Shown: positions 36,497 through 45,931, numbered from the stretch's first letter. The stretch is DNA of 64,000 nt from Corynebacterium anserum (GCF_014262665.1 NZ_CP046883.1:248001-312000); one strand, 5' to 3'. Notes: generated by a model not told the origin, from the letters alone. Numbers and translations: made by a program.

Positions 36497-36498
36497 GC

Positions 36499-36588
36499 CT
36501 AGGCCTCCGCCTCAACGAGAGCCCACTTGGTAGGGACGTAGGCAGCTTCAGCTTCTTCAATGGTGAAATCCTGAATGGTGTCGGACAT
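36499..36588 (-). CDS. 29-aa putative RiPP precursor peptide
   Basis: A short gene with an excellent ribosome-binding site (AGGAGG, 5 bases before ATG). The peptide starts MSDTIQDFTIEEAEA and ends AYVPTKWALVEAEA, 29 residues in all. The acidic N half could be a leader and the C half, with Tyr, Pro, Thr, Lys and Trp, could be a core; these are the residues that oxygenases and methyltransferases modify. It is the first gene of the operon, 2 bases before the JmjC-like gene, behind a clear promoter. Its sequence resembles no peptide class I know. That it is a modified peptide is an inference from size and neighbours. Confidence 0.72.
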   Translation of the reverse strand: MSDTIQDFTIEEAEAAYVPTKWALVEAEA

Positions 36589-36622
36589 TTTTCCTCCTGT
36601 CCGAGTTGTTGTGGTGTATGTC

Positions 36623-36651
36623 ACTTTATGGAAGATTGCTGGATGAGTCAA
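36623..36651 (-). promoter_or_regulatory. SigA-type promoter of the peptide operon
   Basis: On the minus strand TTGACT (36651-36646), a 17-base gap, then TAAAGT (36628-36623): a good -35/-10 pair. The -10 ends 34 bases before the ATG of the peptide gene. It lies at the downstream end of the replicase remnant. Confidence 0.7.
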
Positions 36652-36958
36652 CACTTGTGGAAAAGTTTTGGAAAGATTGTAGCCTAAGAGCTGACGTACG
36701 TGCGGTGGCCTTAGCCACAGCCTGCTGGACGATTCTTCTTGAAACTCCGAACTCTGCGGCAGCCTCGTCCACTGTTGGATACTGATCTACCTTGAAGAGC
36801 TTATCGTCAAAATAAGCAGCTCTCCTGTGTGAGACAGATAGTCCTTGTACAGCACGCTTCTTACTAGCTCTAGTTAACTTCTGGGTTTCTGACTGTGCAT
36901 ATTCGTTATTTCGGTCGTTCCATCGCTCCGCAGCCTTGAGGGATTTTCTATAATCTCG
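36626..36958 (-). pseudogene. Second plasmid replicase C-terminal remnant
   Basis: An open frame without a start codon, beginning after stops at about 36963. It reads YRKSLKAAERWNDRNNEYAQ, then KLTRASKKRAVQGLSVSHRR, then YPTVDEAAAEFGVSRRIVQQ. This is the C-terminal pattern of plasmid RepA/replicase proteins (a KRRALQG-like block and a final HTH). The N-terminal enzyme domain is missing. It is opposite in strand to the replicase remnant at 26402-27343 and adjoins the right edge of the island. Confidence 0.68.
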
Positions 36959-37008
36959 TCACTACGACAGATAAAAACCAGTGGCACCTGGCACGAAGAA
37001 ACGACAAC

Positions 37009-37101
37009 CGATACAACGTCTGACAGCAATCGATACAACGCCTGACAACAACCGATACAACGCCTGACAACAACTGACGCAACGCCTGACAACACCCGAT
37101 A
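37009..37101. repeat. 22-bp tandem repeat, about 4 copies
   Basis: Units starting CGATACAACGCCTGACAAC at 37009, 37031 and 37053, with a diverged fourth copy at 37075. It lies directly upstream of the DUF3151 gene (promoter region) at the right junction of the island. Confidence 0.9.
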
Positions 37102-37135
37102 GAAAACCAACGACAACTAGCAAGGGAGGAACCCC

Positions 37136-37588
37136 GTGAATGAACACATCCGTAATGGCCGCGACCTATTTGGAGCAACTCACCCAGAAGTTCGCCTACC
37201 TGAGGAACTGCGCACTGCCGTGACCGCTGATGTCGCCGGTGCCGATATCGAAACTCTAGAAGCTCTGGCAGAGGCTAACCCCAAAGACTCCGGAGCTTGG
37301 GCGGCGCTGGCTAACCGCCACCTGGCGGCCGGTAACGCCATCACCGGATACGCTTGCGCGCGCACTGGTTATCACCGTGGTCTTGATGCTTTGCGCGCCC
37401 ACGGTTGGAGGGGCACTGGTCCTGTCCCGTGGGATCATCTGCCCAACCGTGGAGTGTTGCGAGCTATTGGCGCCTTAGTCTCCGCGGCACGTGTCATCGG
37501 GGAAGATGAAGAGGTCACGCGTTGCCTCAACCTGCTCCATGACTGTGATCCTGCAGCTGCACCGGCGATGCGCCTGCTCGATAATTAA
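37136..37588 (+). CDS. DUF3151 family protein
   Basis: 150 aa conserved actinobacterial protein of unknown function. The family's landmark TGYACARTGYHRGLDALRAHG and GPVPWDHLPNRGVLRAIGAL are present, together with SGAWAALANRHLAAG. The fold looks like a short all-helical tetratricopeptide-like protein. GTG start preceded by GGGAGGAACC. It is the first backbone gene right of the island; in corynebacteria this gene usually lies next to fba, which supports insertion between them. Confidence 0.9.
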   Translation: MNEHIRNGRDLFGATHPEVRLPEELRTAVTADVAGADIETLEALAEANPKDSGAWAALANRHLAAGNAITGYACARTGYHRGLDALRAHGWRGTGPVPWDHLPNRGVLRAIGALVSAARVIGEDEEVTRCLNLLHDCDPAAAPAMRLLDN

Positions 37589-37703
37589 GCTGCAGAAATC
37601 TACCCCGGAGCCCTCCGAGCGGAAGGTTTTCCGCCTACGAGCAGCTGGGCTACGGATTTTGCCCCAGTGTCATCCGATCACAAGGTAAAGAGAACAGAGA
37701 ACA

Positions 37704-38675
37704 TTGGTGAGTCAGCCACAGAAGAAAAACGAACGCGAACGCCGGTTCTTCCGCGCCATGGTTCGCCACGTCTCTGCACCGATGCTCGTCATCTCGATCC
37801 TGTGGCTATCCACCGTGATATGGCCACCCAACGTCACTGCGCATTGGCCGTTCGTCTCCGCTCTACAAGCCAGCGCCTTCTGTGCGGCGATCACTGCCGT
37901 ATTCGCAGTGGGTTTGTTCCGCTCTGCGCTCCGTGCCTTTCTCTTTGCCCTTATTGCTGTGGTCTTGGTCGCTGCCGTGCCGCGAATACCCGCCCTCTTT
38001 GTGTCCGACGCCACCGCGGACTCCGTCCGCGTCCTCGCCCTCAACACATACTTGGGTCAGGCAGATGACCACGCTATCGCAGAGCGCGTGAAGGAACTCA
38101 AGCCAGACGTGCTCATCCTTTCGGAGACCAATCCGGACGAGGTGGAACAGGTGGCGTCGGAAACCACAATGGTTCCCACCAACACAGCAGAGCCGGGGAA
38201 AGGAGGGGCGGACGCGGTGGCTATCCTGCTGCGCCAGGGCTCAGACTTCGGTGCTCATCAAGACCTAGGCCTCACACGTTTCCAGAATCCAATGGTGACC
38301 CGACCAGTGCTGACACCAGGCGGCAAACCCTTGCATGTGGTGGGTGCACATCTTGTCGCGCCGATCGGCAACGACCGGCCAGAATGGGACCAGGAGCTGA
38401 AAAACATTGCCGAGTGGACAGACGGGAAGAAAGCGACGGGCACGTCAGGGGTGATCGTGGCTGGTGATTTCAACGCCACGCGTTCACACCCGCGTTTCCG
38501 AGACATCAATCTCAAAGACTGCACCGGACACATGGCTCACACGCCCACATGGCCGACGGTCATGCCAGTGCTCCGATTGGATCACATCATGACCACGGGA
38601 ACATGCCACGGTGCGGGAACAGTACGAGTGGCAGGCACTGATCATCGAGGGGTATGGGCGGACATCACTGCATAA
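37704..38675 (+). CDS. Membrane-anchored endonuclease/exonuclease/phosphatase
   Basis: 323 aa. Residues 25-110 hold about three membrane helices; the rest is an EEP-family hydrolase domain outside the membrane. Metal and catalytic residues are seen as the Asn in LALNTYLG, the Glu in LSETNPDE, GAHLVAP, GDFNATRSHPRF (Asp and Asn), LDHIM, and the final DHRGVWADI. Related proteins cleave phosphodiesters or phospholipids; the substrate is unknown. Start TTG 37704 or GTG one codon on. Confidence 0.85.
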   Translation: MVSQPQKKNERERRFFRAMVRHVSAPMLVISILWLSTVIWPPNVTAHWPFVSALQASAFCAAITAVFAVGLFRSALRAFLFALIAVVLVAAVPRIPALFVSDATADSVRVLALNTYLGQADDHAIAERVKELKPDVLILSETNPDEVEQVASETTMVPTNTAEPGKGGADAVAILLRQGSDFGAHQDLGLTRFQNPMVTRPVLTPGGKPLHVVGAHLVAPIGNDRPEWDQELKNIAEWTDGKKATGTSGVIVAGDFNATRSHPRFRDINLKDCTGHMAHTPTWPTVMPVLRLDHIMTTGTCHGAGTVRVAGTDHRGVWADITA

Positions 38676-38696
38676 ACTGCGTACGCTGAGGGCACT

Positions 38697-39950
38697 ATGG
38701 TTCAACACACTGAAGGGGAGAAATGGTCAGAACCCCTTGACCCTTCGCGCCCCGCTTTAGGTAGGCTGCGGCACTTAGTACGCCGCAGCCCTGGCGTACG
38801 CGCAGCGGCCACAAGCCTGCGCCGTGTTGCCCCCATCAAAGCCATAATGCGCGTCCGCGACACAATGATCTTCGCCATCCAGTGTGCCATTGCCGCAGGA
38901 CTAGCACTGTGGATTGCACAGGATGTGGTTGGCCACAGGCAGGCCTTCTTTGCCCCCATCGCAGCTGTCATTTCTCTTGGCGTGACAGGTGGCCGTAGAA
39001 CTCGCCGCTCATTTGAACTGGTGCTGGGTGCGGCGGTCGGGGTGGGAGTCGGTGATGTGGTCATTCACTTCATCGGATCCGGCCATTGGCAAGTGTCCGT
39101 AGTGGTGCTGGCCGCCATCCTTGCTGGCACATTCGTGGATAAAGCCGGTTCGGTGGCGATCCAATCAGCTAACACCGCGGTTCTCATTGCCACCATCATT
39201 CCACCGGGTAGTTCCGGGGCGCTCGATCGCATGGTCGACGCGCTAGTCGGCGGCCTACTCGGCATCCTAGTGTTGGCGATTGTTCCAAACTCACCCCTGA
39301 AAGCCGCCAGGCGGGAAGTATCCACCCTGATTTCCAAGGCCTCACTGGTACTCGATGATGTGGCAGCGGGTGTGGAGGCTGGGGACGCGGAAGCGATCCA
39401 CGAAGCTCTTACAGCCGCGCGAGGAACACAAACATCCGTGAACGCGATGCTCTCTGAAGCAGACGGCGGATCAGAAGTAGTGGCATTGTCCCCGATCTAT
39501 TGGACGGCCAAACGCTACAGCAAATCCATGACACGCATTCTTGTCCCCGTGGATAACGTCATGCGCAATACGCGCGTGCTCGCTCGCCGAGCCGAAGTGC
39601 TTGTTGGTGATAACCTCACCGCGCGTCCAGAACTGTTGGCACTGATACGCGGCATCTCCAATGAGCTTGGTCACTTAGGCGCACTCTATGCGCAGGGAGG
39701 GACCCGAGGCACGCGTCAGCAGACTCGAGAGATCCCAGACATTGTGCGTAACCTCCAATGGTTGGGGGCGCAGGCGAAGATTGAACTTGCCGAAGGTACC
39801 GGTTTATCTGGCACCGTGGTTCTGGCGCAATGCCGCAGCATTATCGTGGATGCCCTGCAAGTGTGTGGCTACTCGCGTGACTCAGCGATGGCCTGCCTCG
39901 CGCCGACGGTGGATGCCCCGCTCCTGCCACCTGAATTGCACGAGGAATAG
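38697..39950 (+). CDS. FUSC-like aromatic-acid exporter family protein
   Basis: 417 aa inner-membrane protein. After a polar N-terminal stretch of about 55 residues come six helices (residues 58-200), starting MIFAIQCAIAAGLALWIAQD and with the family's AVISLGVTGGRRTRRSFE motif, and then a long soluble helical domain. This is the half-FUSC pattern of the aromatic-acid efflux (AaeB/YgaH-like) family. It starts 21 bases after the EEP gene, so the two are probably an operon. Substrate unknown. Confidence 0.85.
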   Translation: MVQHTEGEKWSEPLDPSRPALGRLRHLVRRSPGVRAAATSLRRVAPIKAIMRVRDTMIFAIQCAIAAGLALWIAQDVVGHRQAFFAPIAAVISLGVTGGRRTRRSFELVLGAAVGVGVGDVVIHFIGSGHWQVSVVVLAAILAGTFVDKAGSVAIQSANTAVLIATIIPPGSSGALDRMVDALVGGLLGILVLAIVPNSPLKAARREVSTLISKASLVLDDVAAGVEAGDAEAIHEALTAARGTQTSVNAMLSEADGGSEVVALSPIYWTAKRYSKSMTRILVPVDNVMRNTRVLARRAEVLVGDNLTARPELLALIRGISNELGHLGALYAQGGTRGTRQQTREIPDIVRNLQWLGAQAKIELAEGTGLSGTVVLAQCRSIIVDALQVCGYSRDSAMACLAPTVDAPLLPPELHEE

Positions 39951-40054
39951 CCACCTAGATAGGTAGCTAGGTGCGTACACACTGCCCATTCCTTAGCCAG
40001 CTCCGGCCAATGCTCTGAGCTGCTCAGTAGAGCCTACACATCAGCAGGGTTTAG

Positions 40055-40918
40055 TTAGGTACGTACGAACTGCCCATCACGCAGGTGCCGGTAGAACGTG
40101 ACGGACTTCAAAGGTCGCGTATGCGGTAGCCCATCGCGGGAGACCACCATGTCCACTCCACCCGCCTGCAGCGCACGGCCACGTAACACCGGAGGGTCGA
40201 CAGGACGGTGTGTCCGGAGAAAACCCCATAGACTCTTCTTTCGTTGAGGAGAGGGAAGAGGTACAGCGGCTAAACCAGGCGCCCCGATTGTTGGAACTAA
40301 ACGCACTCCGCGCGTGAATTCGCTGTGGAGACCCTGCTCGGGGTCGTAGCTATATAACACTTCAGAGTCCACGATAGCCTCACCCACCAGCTCACCATCC
40401 GATCCCGTAATCTCTGCCGCGCCTAGCACCACCACGCCGTGATCGTCGCGCATTAACGCCGTGGGGCGGGAGGCCTCTTCCAGGGCAAATTTCATGTATT
40501 GCTTCGGTGTGGCGTCGGGAAGAAGACCCCAATTCTGCGCAACGGTGGAGGTCGCAGGGAAGGAAGGAACATAACCAACCTGAACCCACAGCGCATCGAT
40601 GCGCATGAGCTTAGAGACCACAGCGGCAAGCGATGCATCCGTACCTTCGACAATCACCCGGACACGTTCAGATACCCTGTGCGGGTCAGGCTGCGGATGC
40701 CCCAAATGCTCAACATCGGGCTGCGCTGCGATTTCATGGAGCGATGGTGTAGACCCCACCACATAACGAGATGCGAGCGCGTCCAAGAACTTCAGATCGC
40801 GACGGCCGGGAACCTCCGGCAGCTCGATAACCGTTAGCTCTTCCCCTCGGAACTGTGCTGGTAAATCAGCAGGAGGCAACGGAGAATCTGGAACAGAGCA
40901 GCGCAGAACGAAAATCAT
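40055..40918 (-). CDS. Conserved corynebacterial protein of unknown function
   Basis: 287 aa, soluble, with no signal peptide. It has proline-rich linkers and two apparent beta-rich parts (RVRVIVEGTDASLAAVVSKL; VVVLGAAEITGSDGELVGEA). No family recognised. It is divergent from purA, converging on the FUSC-like gene. A short inverted repeat (CACCTAG / CTAGGTG) at about 39952-39973 may end one or both transcripts. Confidence 0.75.
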   Translation of the reverse strand: MIFVLRCSVPDSPLPPADLPAQFRGEELTVIELPEVPGRRDLKFLDALASRYVVGSTPSLHEIAAQPDVEHLGHPQPDPHRVSERVRVIVEGTDASLAAVVSKLMRIDALWVQVGYVPSFPATSTVAQNWGLLPDATPKQYMKFALEEASRPTALMRDDHGVVVLGAAEITGSDGELVGEAIVDSEVLYSYDPEQGLHSEFTRGVRLVPTIGAPGLAAVPLPSPQRKKSLWGFLRTHRPVDPPVLRGRALQAGGVDMVVSRDGLPHTRPLKSVTFYRHLRDGQFVRT

Positions 40919-41168
40919 GGGACAGCCTTACCCTAAAAACGTGGGAGAATTCTAACCTTAGAGCACGATGGCGAGATGGTCGGCAACAAAATGCCACGAT
41001 GGCGAACCACGCGGTGACGGCGGTGACTTGCCGCAACAGGCGAGATACTCAGCCACTTATTTTGCTGGGGGTAGCAGTGGACATAGTAGGATAGGAAAAC
41101 GTCTCACGGGGTGCGTATTTCTGCGCGCCGCAAAACATCAGCAATCGCTAAAGGACGTGTCTGCGCTC

Positions 41169-42458
41169 ATGGCAGCAATCATTGTCGTCGGTGCCCAATG
41201 GGGCGACGAAGGTAAAGGCAAGGCCACCGACATCCTCGGCGGCCACGTCGACTACGTTGTGAAACCAAACGGAGGCAACAACGCAGGTCACACCGTGGTC
41301 GTCGGCGGCGAAAAATACGAGCTGAAATTGCTCCCGGCGGGTGTGCTCTCCGAAAACGCGCTTCCGATCATCGGCAATGGGTGCGTGGTGAACCTCGAAG
41401 CGCTATTTGAGGAGATCGACGGTCTCGAAGCCCGTGGTGCTAAAGCATCCCGATTGAAAGTGTCCGCCAATGCGCAGCTGGTCGCTCCCTACCATGTCGC
41501 CATCGACCGGGTAGCAGAGCGCTTCCTAGGCAAGCGAGCCATTGGCACCACCGGCCGTGGCATCGGCCCCACCTACGCAGACAAGGTTTCCCGCGTTGGC
41601 GTGCGGGCACAGGATGTGCTTGATGAGTCTATTCTGCGGCAAAAGATCGAGTCTGCGCTTGAGCAAAAGAATCAGATCCTCGTGAAGATCTATAACCGCA
41701 AGGCCGTCGACGTGGACGAGGTTGTGGAGTACTTTATGTCCTACGCCGAGCGCTTAAAGCCAATGTTGATCGACGCCACCTATGAGCTCAACAAGGGGCT
41801 TGACGAGGGCAAACACGTCCTTATGGAGGGGGGACAAGCAACGATGCTCGACGTCGACCACGGCACCTATCCATTCGTGACGTCCTCGAACCCGACGACC
41901 GGCGGGGCATGCGTGGGTTCAGGTATTGGTCCGACTCGCATCACCTCTTCTCTGGGCATTATCAAGGCCTACACCACCCGTGTGGGTGCAGGTCCGTTTC
42001 CCACCGAGCTATTCGACAAGTGGGGTGAGTTCTTGCAAACCACCGGCGGGGAAGTGGGTGTGAATACAGGCCGGAAGCGCCGCACTGGCTGGTACGATTC
42101 CGTCATTGCCCGCTATGCCTCCCGCGTTAATGGCTTCACCGATTTATTCCTGACGAAGCTGGATGTGCTTACCGGTATCGGCGAGATCCCCATCTGTGTG
42201 GCCTATGATGTGGACGGTGTACGCCACGATGAAATGCCGATGACGCAGACTGAGTTCCACCATGCGACGCCGATTTACGAAACCATGCCCGCGTGGGACG
42301 AGGACATTACGGGCTGCACCAGCTTCGAAGAGCTTCCAGAGAAGGCTCAGGATTATGTCCGGCGTCTGGAGGAACTGTCCGGCTGCCGTATCTCCTACAT
42401 TGGTGTGGGGCCCGGCCGTGATCAGACTATTGTCATCAATAACGTGCTGGAAGACTAG
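41169..42458 (+). CDS. purA: Adenylosuccinate synthetase
   Basis: Joins IMP and aspartate using GTP to make adenylosuccinate, the first step of AMP synthesis. From ATG 41169 ([18 protein letters not shown]) it is 429 aa, the family norm. Motifs: [11 protein letters not shown] (catalytic Asp and P-loop), GGNNAGHTV (catalytic His), [17 protein letters not shown] (IMP site), and [24 protein letters not shown] long in-frame extension to 40968 is not coding in style and has no support. AAAGGA lies 12 bases before the ATG. Confidence 0.97.
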   Translation: MAAIIVVGAQWGDEGKGKATDILGGHVDYVVKPNGGNNAGHTVVVGGEKYELKLLPAGVLSENALPIIGNGCVVNLEALFEEIDGLEARGAKASRLKVSANAQLVAPYHVAIDRVAERFLGKRAIGTTGRGIGPTYADKVSRVGVRAQDVLDESILRQKIESALEQKNQILVKIYNRKAVDVDEVVEYFMSYAERLKPMLIDATYELNKGLDEGKHVLMEGGQATMLDVDHGTYPFVTSSNPTTGGACVGSGIGPTRITSSLGIIKAYTTRVGAGPFPTELFDKWGEFLQTTGGEVGVNTGRKRRTGWYDSVIARYASRVNGFTDLFLTKLDVLTGIGEIPICVAYDVDGVRHDEMPMTQTEFHHATPIYETMPAWDEDITGCTSFEELPEKAQDYVRRLEELSGCRISYIGVGPGRDQTIVINNVLED

Positions 42459-42589
42459 GGAATTGGTGGCCTCGGATGCCGGGAAGGGTACGGTGATCCT
42501 GGGTAGAATGCCGGCTCATAGTGGTGAGGGGCTCGTCGAAGCCTGACGGTTTAGCGTTCCGGCGAGTTGATTAACGCTACCCTGTTTTC

Positions 42590-43534
42590 ATGAGTGACTC
42601 TTCTGCTTTTAGGCGTCGGCGTACTGATTCTCGGCGGGGTCTGGGTACCAGTTCTCCCGCTGATTCTCGTGGGGATTCGGGCACTGGTTCTTTTGGGGAT
42701 TCATACGACAATTCTCAACGGGGTGAGGACATGCCACCCAGGCAGCGCATGTCTAGTAATTCACAGCGACAGGTGCTTATCACCGGAGCTGCATCAGGTC
42801 TTGGCCTTGCGATGGCCAAAATCTACTTAGAACAAGGCTGCAAGGTATGGATTACAGATCTGAACGTCACTACACCACCGGACATTTCCGCGCTGTCAGG
42901 GGACTGGGAATACCTTCAGCTCGACGTAACCAATGATGAACACTGGAATGCTGCGGTCAAGACGGTAGGAAACTTAGATGTGCTGGTGTCGAATGCCGGC
43001 ATCGCTGTAGGCGGGCAGATTGAGAAGATCTCCATGGATACATGGCAACGTGCCTTGGATATTAACGTACTAGGAGCAGTGCGTGCTGTTCGTGCTTTTT
43101 CACCATTGATGAACGACGGAGCTCGCATCGCAATCACCTCCTCCCTTGCCGGCTTAGTACACGCCCCGTTAATGAGCACCTACAACACCACGAAAGCTGC
43201 GTGTGTCGCTCTGGCAGAAACCCTCGATGCTGAGTTTCACCACCGCAACATTTCAGTCAGCGCGATATGCCCGCAGTTTTTCAGATCCGGATTAGCGGGA
43301 TCCCTGACGGGTGATGACGAGAAAGCCGACGATTTTGCGCGAAAGCTGCTGGGTGGAACCTATTTGACGTCGGAAACGGTTGCACGCCGTTCCGTGCAAC
43401 TTTTAGAAAAAAGGCGGAGAGTAATCGTTCCGGATGCCTTTTCCATCGCCAATTGGTACATCAAACGCTTCATCAGACCGCTGCACCTGACCGGGGTACG
43501 TTTTATCGGAAATATCATTGCGCGTCGCCGTTGA
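42590..43534 (+). CDS. Short-chain dehydrogenase/reductase with low-complexity head
   Basis: SDR oxidoreductase of up to 314 aa. The core begins about residue 60 with VLITGAASGLGLAMA, then VSNAGIAVGG, the SSLAG Ser and YNTTKAA. The first 55 residues are Ser/Asp/Gly/Arg rich and are encoded by imperfect repeats (GATTCTCG..GGG units), so they may have arisen by expansion, and the true start may be MPPRQR or MSSNSQ at residues 48-54. The C-terminal part (PDAFSIANWYIKRFIRPLHL) is amphipathic and suggests membrane contact. Substrate unknown. Confidence 0.82.
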   Translation: MSDSSAFRRRRTDSRRGLGTSSPADSRGDSGTGSFGDSYDNSQRGEDMPPRQRMSSNSQRQVLITGAASGLGLAMAKIYLEQGCKVWITDLNVTTPPDISALSGDWEYLQLDVTNDEHWNAAVKTVGNLDVLVSNAGIAVGGQIEKISMDTWQRALDINVLGAVRAVRAFSPLMNDGARIAITSSLAGLVHAPLMSTYNTTKAACVALAETLDAEFHHRNISVSAICPQFFRSGLAGSLTGDDEKADDFARKLLGGTYLTSETVARRSVQLLEKRRRVIVPDAFSIANWYIKRFIRPLHLTGVRFIGNIIARRR

Positions 43535-43646
43535 GGCAAACGCGGTGTCCAGGGAAAATACGGTGCCAGTTAAGCATCCCCGCTAGCCAAGCATCCCGCT
43601 AGTCAAATACCACACCAAATGATTCCAACGACGGTACCGTAGAAAC

Positions 43647-44408
43647 ATGTTTGGACTGTTCGGGAAGAAAAATGATCACGATACCGCAAGCACCGGTCAC
43701 ACCCCCGCAGGAGAAGACAATCCAACGACCGTCATCCGCAACGGTGTCGGTGAAGCAATGTTTGCCGCACTGGTCGGCCAACAAGCAGACATGTCCGAGT
43801 ACACCTATGCAAAAGAATTCCTACCAGGCATGTGGTGCTACCTAGCAGCTCAGCGCAACGGCGAATACCACCTGATGAAAGACAAAGAAATACCTGGACC
43901 GTTGGATTCTGACCCATTTATGGGACAATTTGAGCAAGCCCCAAACATCTTCCACGTCGCCCGAGAATCAACACGGATCGAGTGTGAAAAGAAATTCACC
44001 GTCATGGGAGTAGAAGGGACAGAGATCCAAATGCTCACCACTGGCAGCCCATTCGGCGCAGTCCTCGCCACCGATATGAACAGTCTGCTGAGCATGATGG
44101 AAATCCCAGATCACGGCCACGGACATGTGATCGCTATGCCATGGACCAACTCCGTCATGGTCTACCCCGTTCAACAAGACTGCAATGCCCAAGACCTAGT
44201 GACCATGTCTCAGGTAGCAATGCAAGCTACCCAAAATGGTGAACAGCCCCTGAGCCCCTTCATGTTCTGGTACAAAGACGGGAAATTTCTACCACTTAGC
44301 GCTGTGCAAGGCGACCAACTAGGGCTAAACATCCCCCTCGAACTCCCGATCAAGAGGGATGAAAACAACCAACCCGTCATGGAATCCTCCGAAAATTCTG
44401 AAGACTAA
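43647..44408 (+). CDS. Hypothetical protein
   Basis: 253 aa, soluble, no signal peptide. Short basic head MFGLFGKKND, then a mixed alpha/beta body with AKEFLPGMWCYLAAQRNGEY, PWTNSVMVYPVQQDC and SPFMFWYKDGKFLPLSAVQG. No family recognised. Codon use matches the backbone, so it is probably a genuine gene. Upstream are short CCCGCTAGCCAAG-like repeats. Confidence 0.65.
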   Translation: MFGLFGKKNDHDTASTGHTPAGEDNPTTVIRNGVGEAMFAALVGQQADMSEYTYAKEFLPGMWCYLAAQRNGEYHLMKDKEIPGPLDSDPFMGQFEQAPNIFHVARESTRIECEKKFTVMGVEGTEIQMLTTGSPFGAVLATDMNSLLSMMEIPDHGHGHVIAMPWTNSVMVYPVQQDCNAQDLVTMSQVAMQATQNGEQPLSPFMFWYKDGKFLPLSAVQGDQLGLNIPLELPIKRDENNQPVMESSENSED

Positions 44409-44443
44409 GGGATACGTAGCTGACCTGAATCAGCCTCGATTGC

Positions 44444-45518
44444 CTAACAACTTAACCATCCCACATCTCCCTTCTCCCGCCATGCCTTTCCCTTGGCCAA
44501 CCAATGAGCATCCGTGATCTTCCCAGGATGTGCCCGCATCCATTCCACTCTGTGCGCAATATCCTCCAACCAGCCATCATCTCGGCGACCCGGCCGATAA
44601 CTATTCCGGTCGATCCGTATGATTTCATACCCCAACGATGCAATCGCTTTATGCCTTGACAACTCTTTAGCCATTTCCACATCCGCGCGATACGTGTCAC
44701 GTCCGAAAGCTCCGTGGCGATACTTCTCCCTGCCGTCGTACTCAACAACCACACCACACGCAAACAGAAAATCTACACGCCCCACAAAACGACCCGAAGG
44801 GCGATGGATCATCACCTGCTGGTACGGAGCGGGCAGCCCAGCCTCCCACATACGAACCTTGAGCTCGCTTTCCATCGGACTTTCCGACCACGGTGTAATG
44901 AGATTCAACATCTGCCGAGCTGACCGCGCCCCATGCTTACGGCTCACCAGGTGCGCACCGAAAGTGGTTGCGTAAGTATCAGCCGGCATATGGCGTAAAG
45001 CACTTTCAGCTCCGACGCATCCCTCTTCAACCGAATACCATTGCGCCAATTGCATACATGTGTCCTCCACACTCGTGACACGCAATTCCCCAAAAAACAG
45101 TGGGGAGGAGTTCCGTACGGCTCAGGACATCTCTAGAAAGACGCCGCCGGTGAATAGGCAGATCAGCGGTATGCCGAGTGAAAGCTTGACTGTCATAGTG
45201 GAAGCCGATGTCGATGCTCCCAGGGTGAGAAAATTTATAAGAGGAGGAGGGGCGCGCCAAACCACGCAGACAAGCTGCGGAGCGGCCAGCGAGTACCCCT
45301 TTGGGTTGGGAAGCGGCAGCCGCATGAACAATCAGCTGGTAATGCAGCTCTGAGTCATTGGCAAAGTGTGCAGTGTAGCTGCCTAATGCTTCGCGATTGA
45401 CGAAGACTCCCGGAAAGAGTTTTTCCAACTTCCCTGCGTGATGTTCGCGGTACAGCACCCTACGTTGTGCGGGGGTGAGCCCCATCGTTGAAACCAGTGG
45501 TCCCCCAACCCTGTTCAT
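44444..45518 (-). pseudogene. AbiEi/DUF559-like protein gene with a frameshift
   Basis: Two frames make one protein of about 357 aa. The front part (45518 onward) reads MNRVGGPLVSTMGLTPAQRR, LFPGVFVNREALGSY and GVLAGRSAACLRGLA. This is a winged-helix and antitoxin-like head. The back part (LRVTSVEDTCMQLAQWYSVE to 44444) carries a DUF559/Vsr-type nuclease-like fold (GRVDFLFACGVVVEYDGREK, then GYEIIRIDRNSY). Removing one T from the six-T run at about 45091-45096 joins them as TVFGELRV. Such proteins are frequent in actinobacteria; the role is unclear. Decay or read error cannot be told apart here. Confidence 0.72.
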
Positions 45519-45690
45519 TCCAATCCCCCGATTTTTCTGGTGTTTTCCCAGCCCCTGTTTACAGTTGATTAGTCTTGCACGTTTCTACTGAATTGGGAAG
45601 GGTTTGGGCAATGGGCGCGCATTTGCGGGTGATGTTTTGAGAGTCTGTGGATCGGAAGGGACTGTCGCATAGTCAAAGGCAGCGGAAAAT

Positions 45691-45775
45691 GCGCAAATAC
45701 CGCGTTTTTCTTGCTGCAGAATTTTTCGACCTGGGGCTTTGTCTGGTTCTTCTGGATTAAGCGCGGTATTTGTGC
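45691..45775. repeat. Palindromic-ended repeat element, copy 2
   Basis: Ends are GCGCAAATACCGCG (45691-45704) and CGCGGTATTTGTGC (45762-45775), inverted with one mismatch. Reverse-complemented, the element aligns with 11875-11958, sharing the ends and an inner AAAGCCC(C)AGGTC block while other inner bases differ. It lies in the gap between the AbiEi-like gene and the nucleoside hydrolase gene. Confidence 0.75.
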
Positions 45776-45832
45776 GGGGGAGGGGGGAGGTTGGAGCGGA
45801 TTGTGCGGGGGAGGGGGAGGTTGCAGCGGAGT
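45771..45832. repeat. 31-bp G-rich direct repeat, 2 copies
   Basis: Unit starting TGTGCGGGGGAGGGG at 45771 and 45802. The first copy begins inside the end of the palindromic element, so the array may have grown from it. Nothing else is recognised in the gap of about 410 bases. Confidence 0.85.
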
Positions 45833-45931
45833 GCGGGAGAGGCGAGCGTGACAGGCTGCCCCTCGCAGAAGTGTGCTTCCCCTCCGCCGTGGCTTCCCAC
45901 GTGCTCCTTTCACCCCGGCTAATCTGGCAGC

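Noticed and set aside
31727..36588. Lasso, lanthipeptide, YcaO or radical-SAM RiPP cluster
   Set aside because: None of the hallmark enzymes (transglutaminase/asparagine synthetase pair, LanB/C/M, YcaO, CxxxCxxC rSAM) is present; only oxygenases and a methyltransferase are.
37704..38675. Island extending past 37.1 kb
   Set aside because: DUF3151, EEP phosphatase, FUSC and purA look like ordinary corynebacterial backbone in composition and order.
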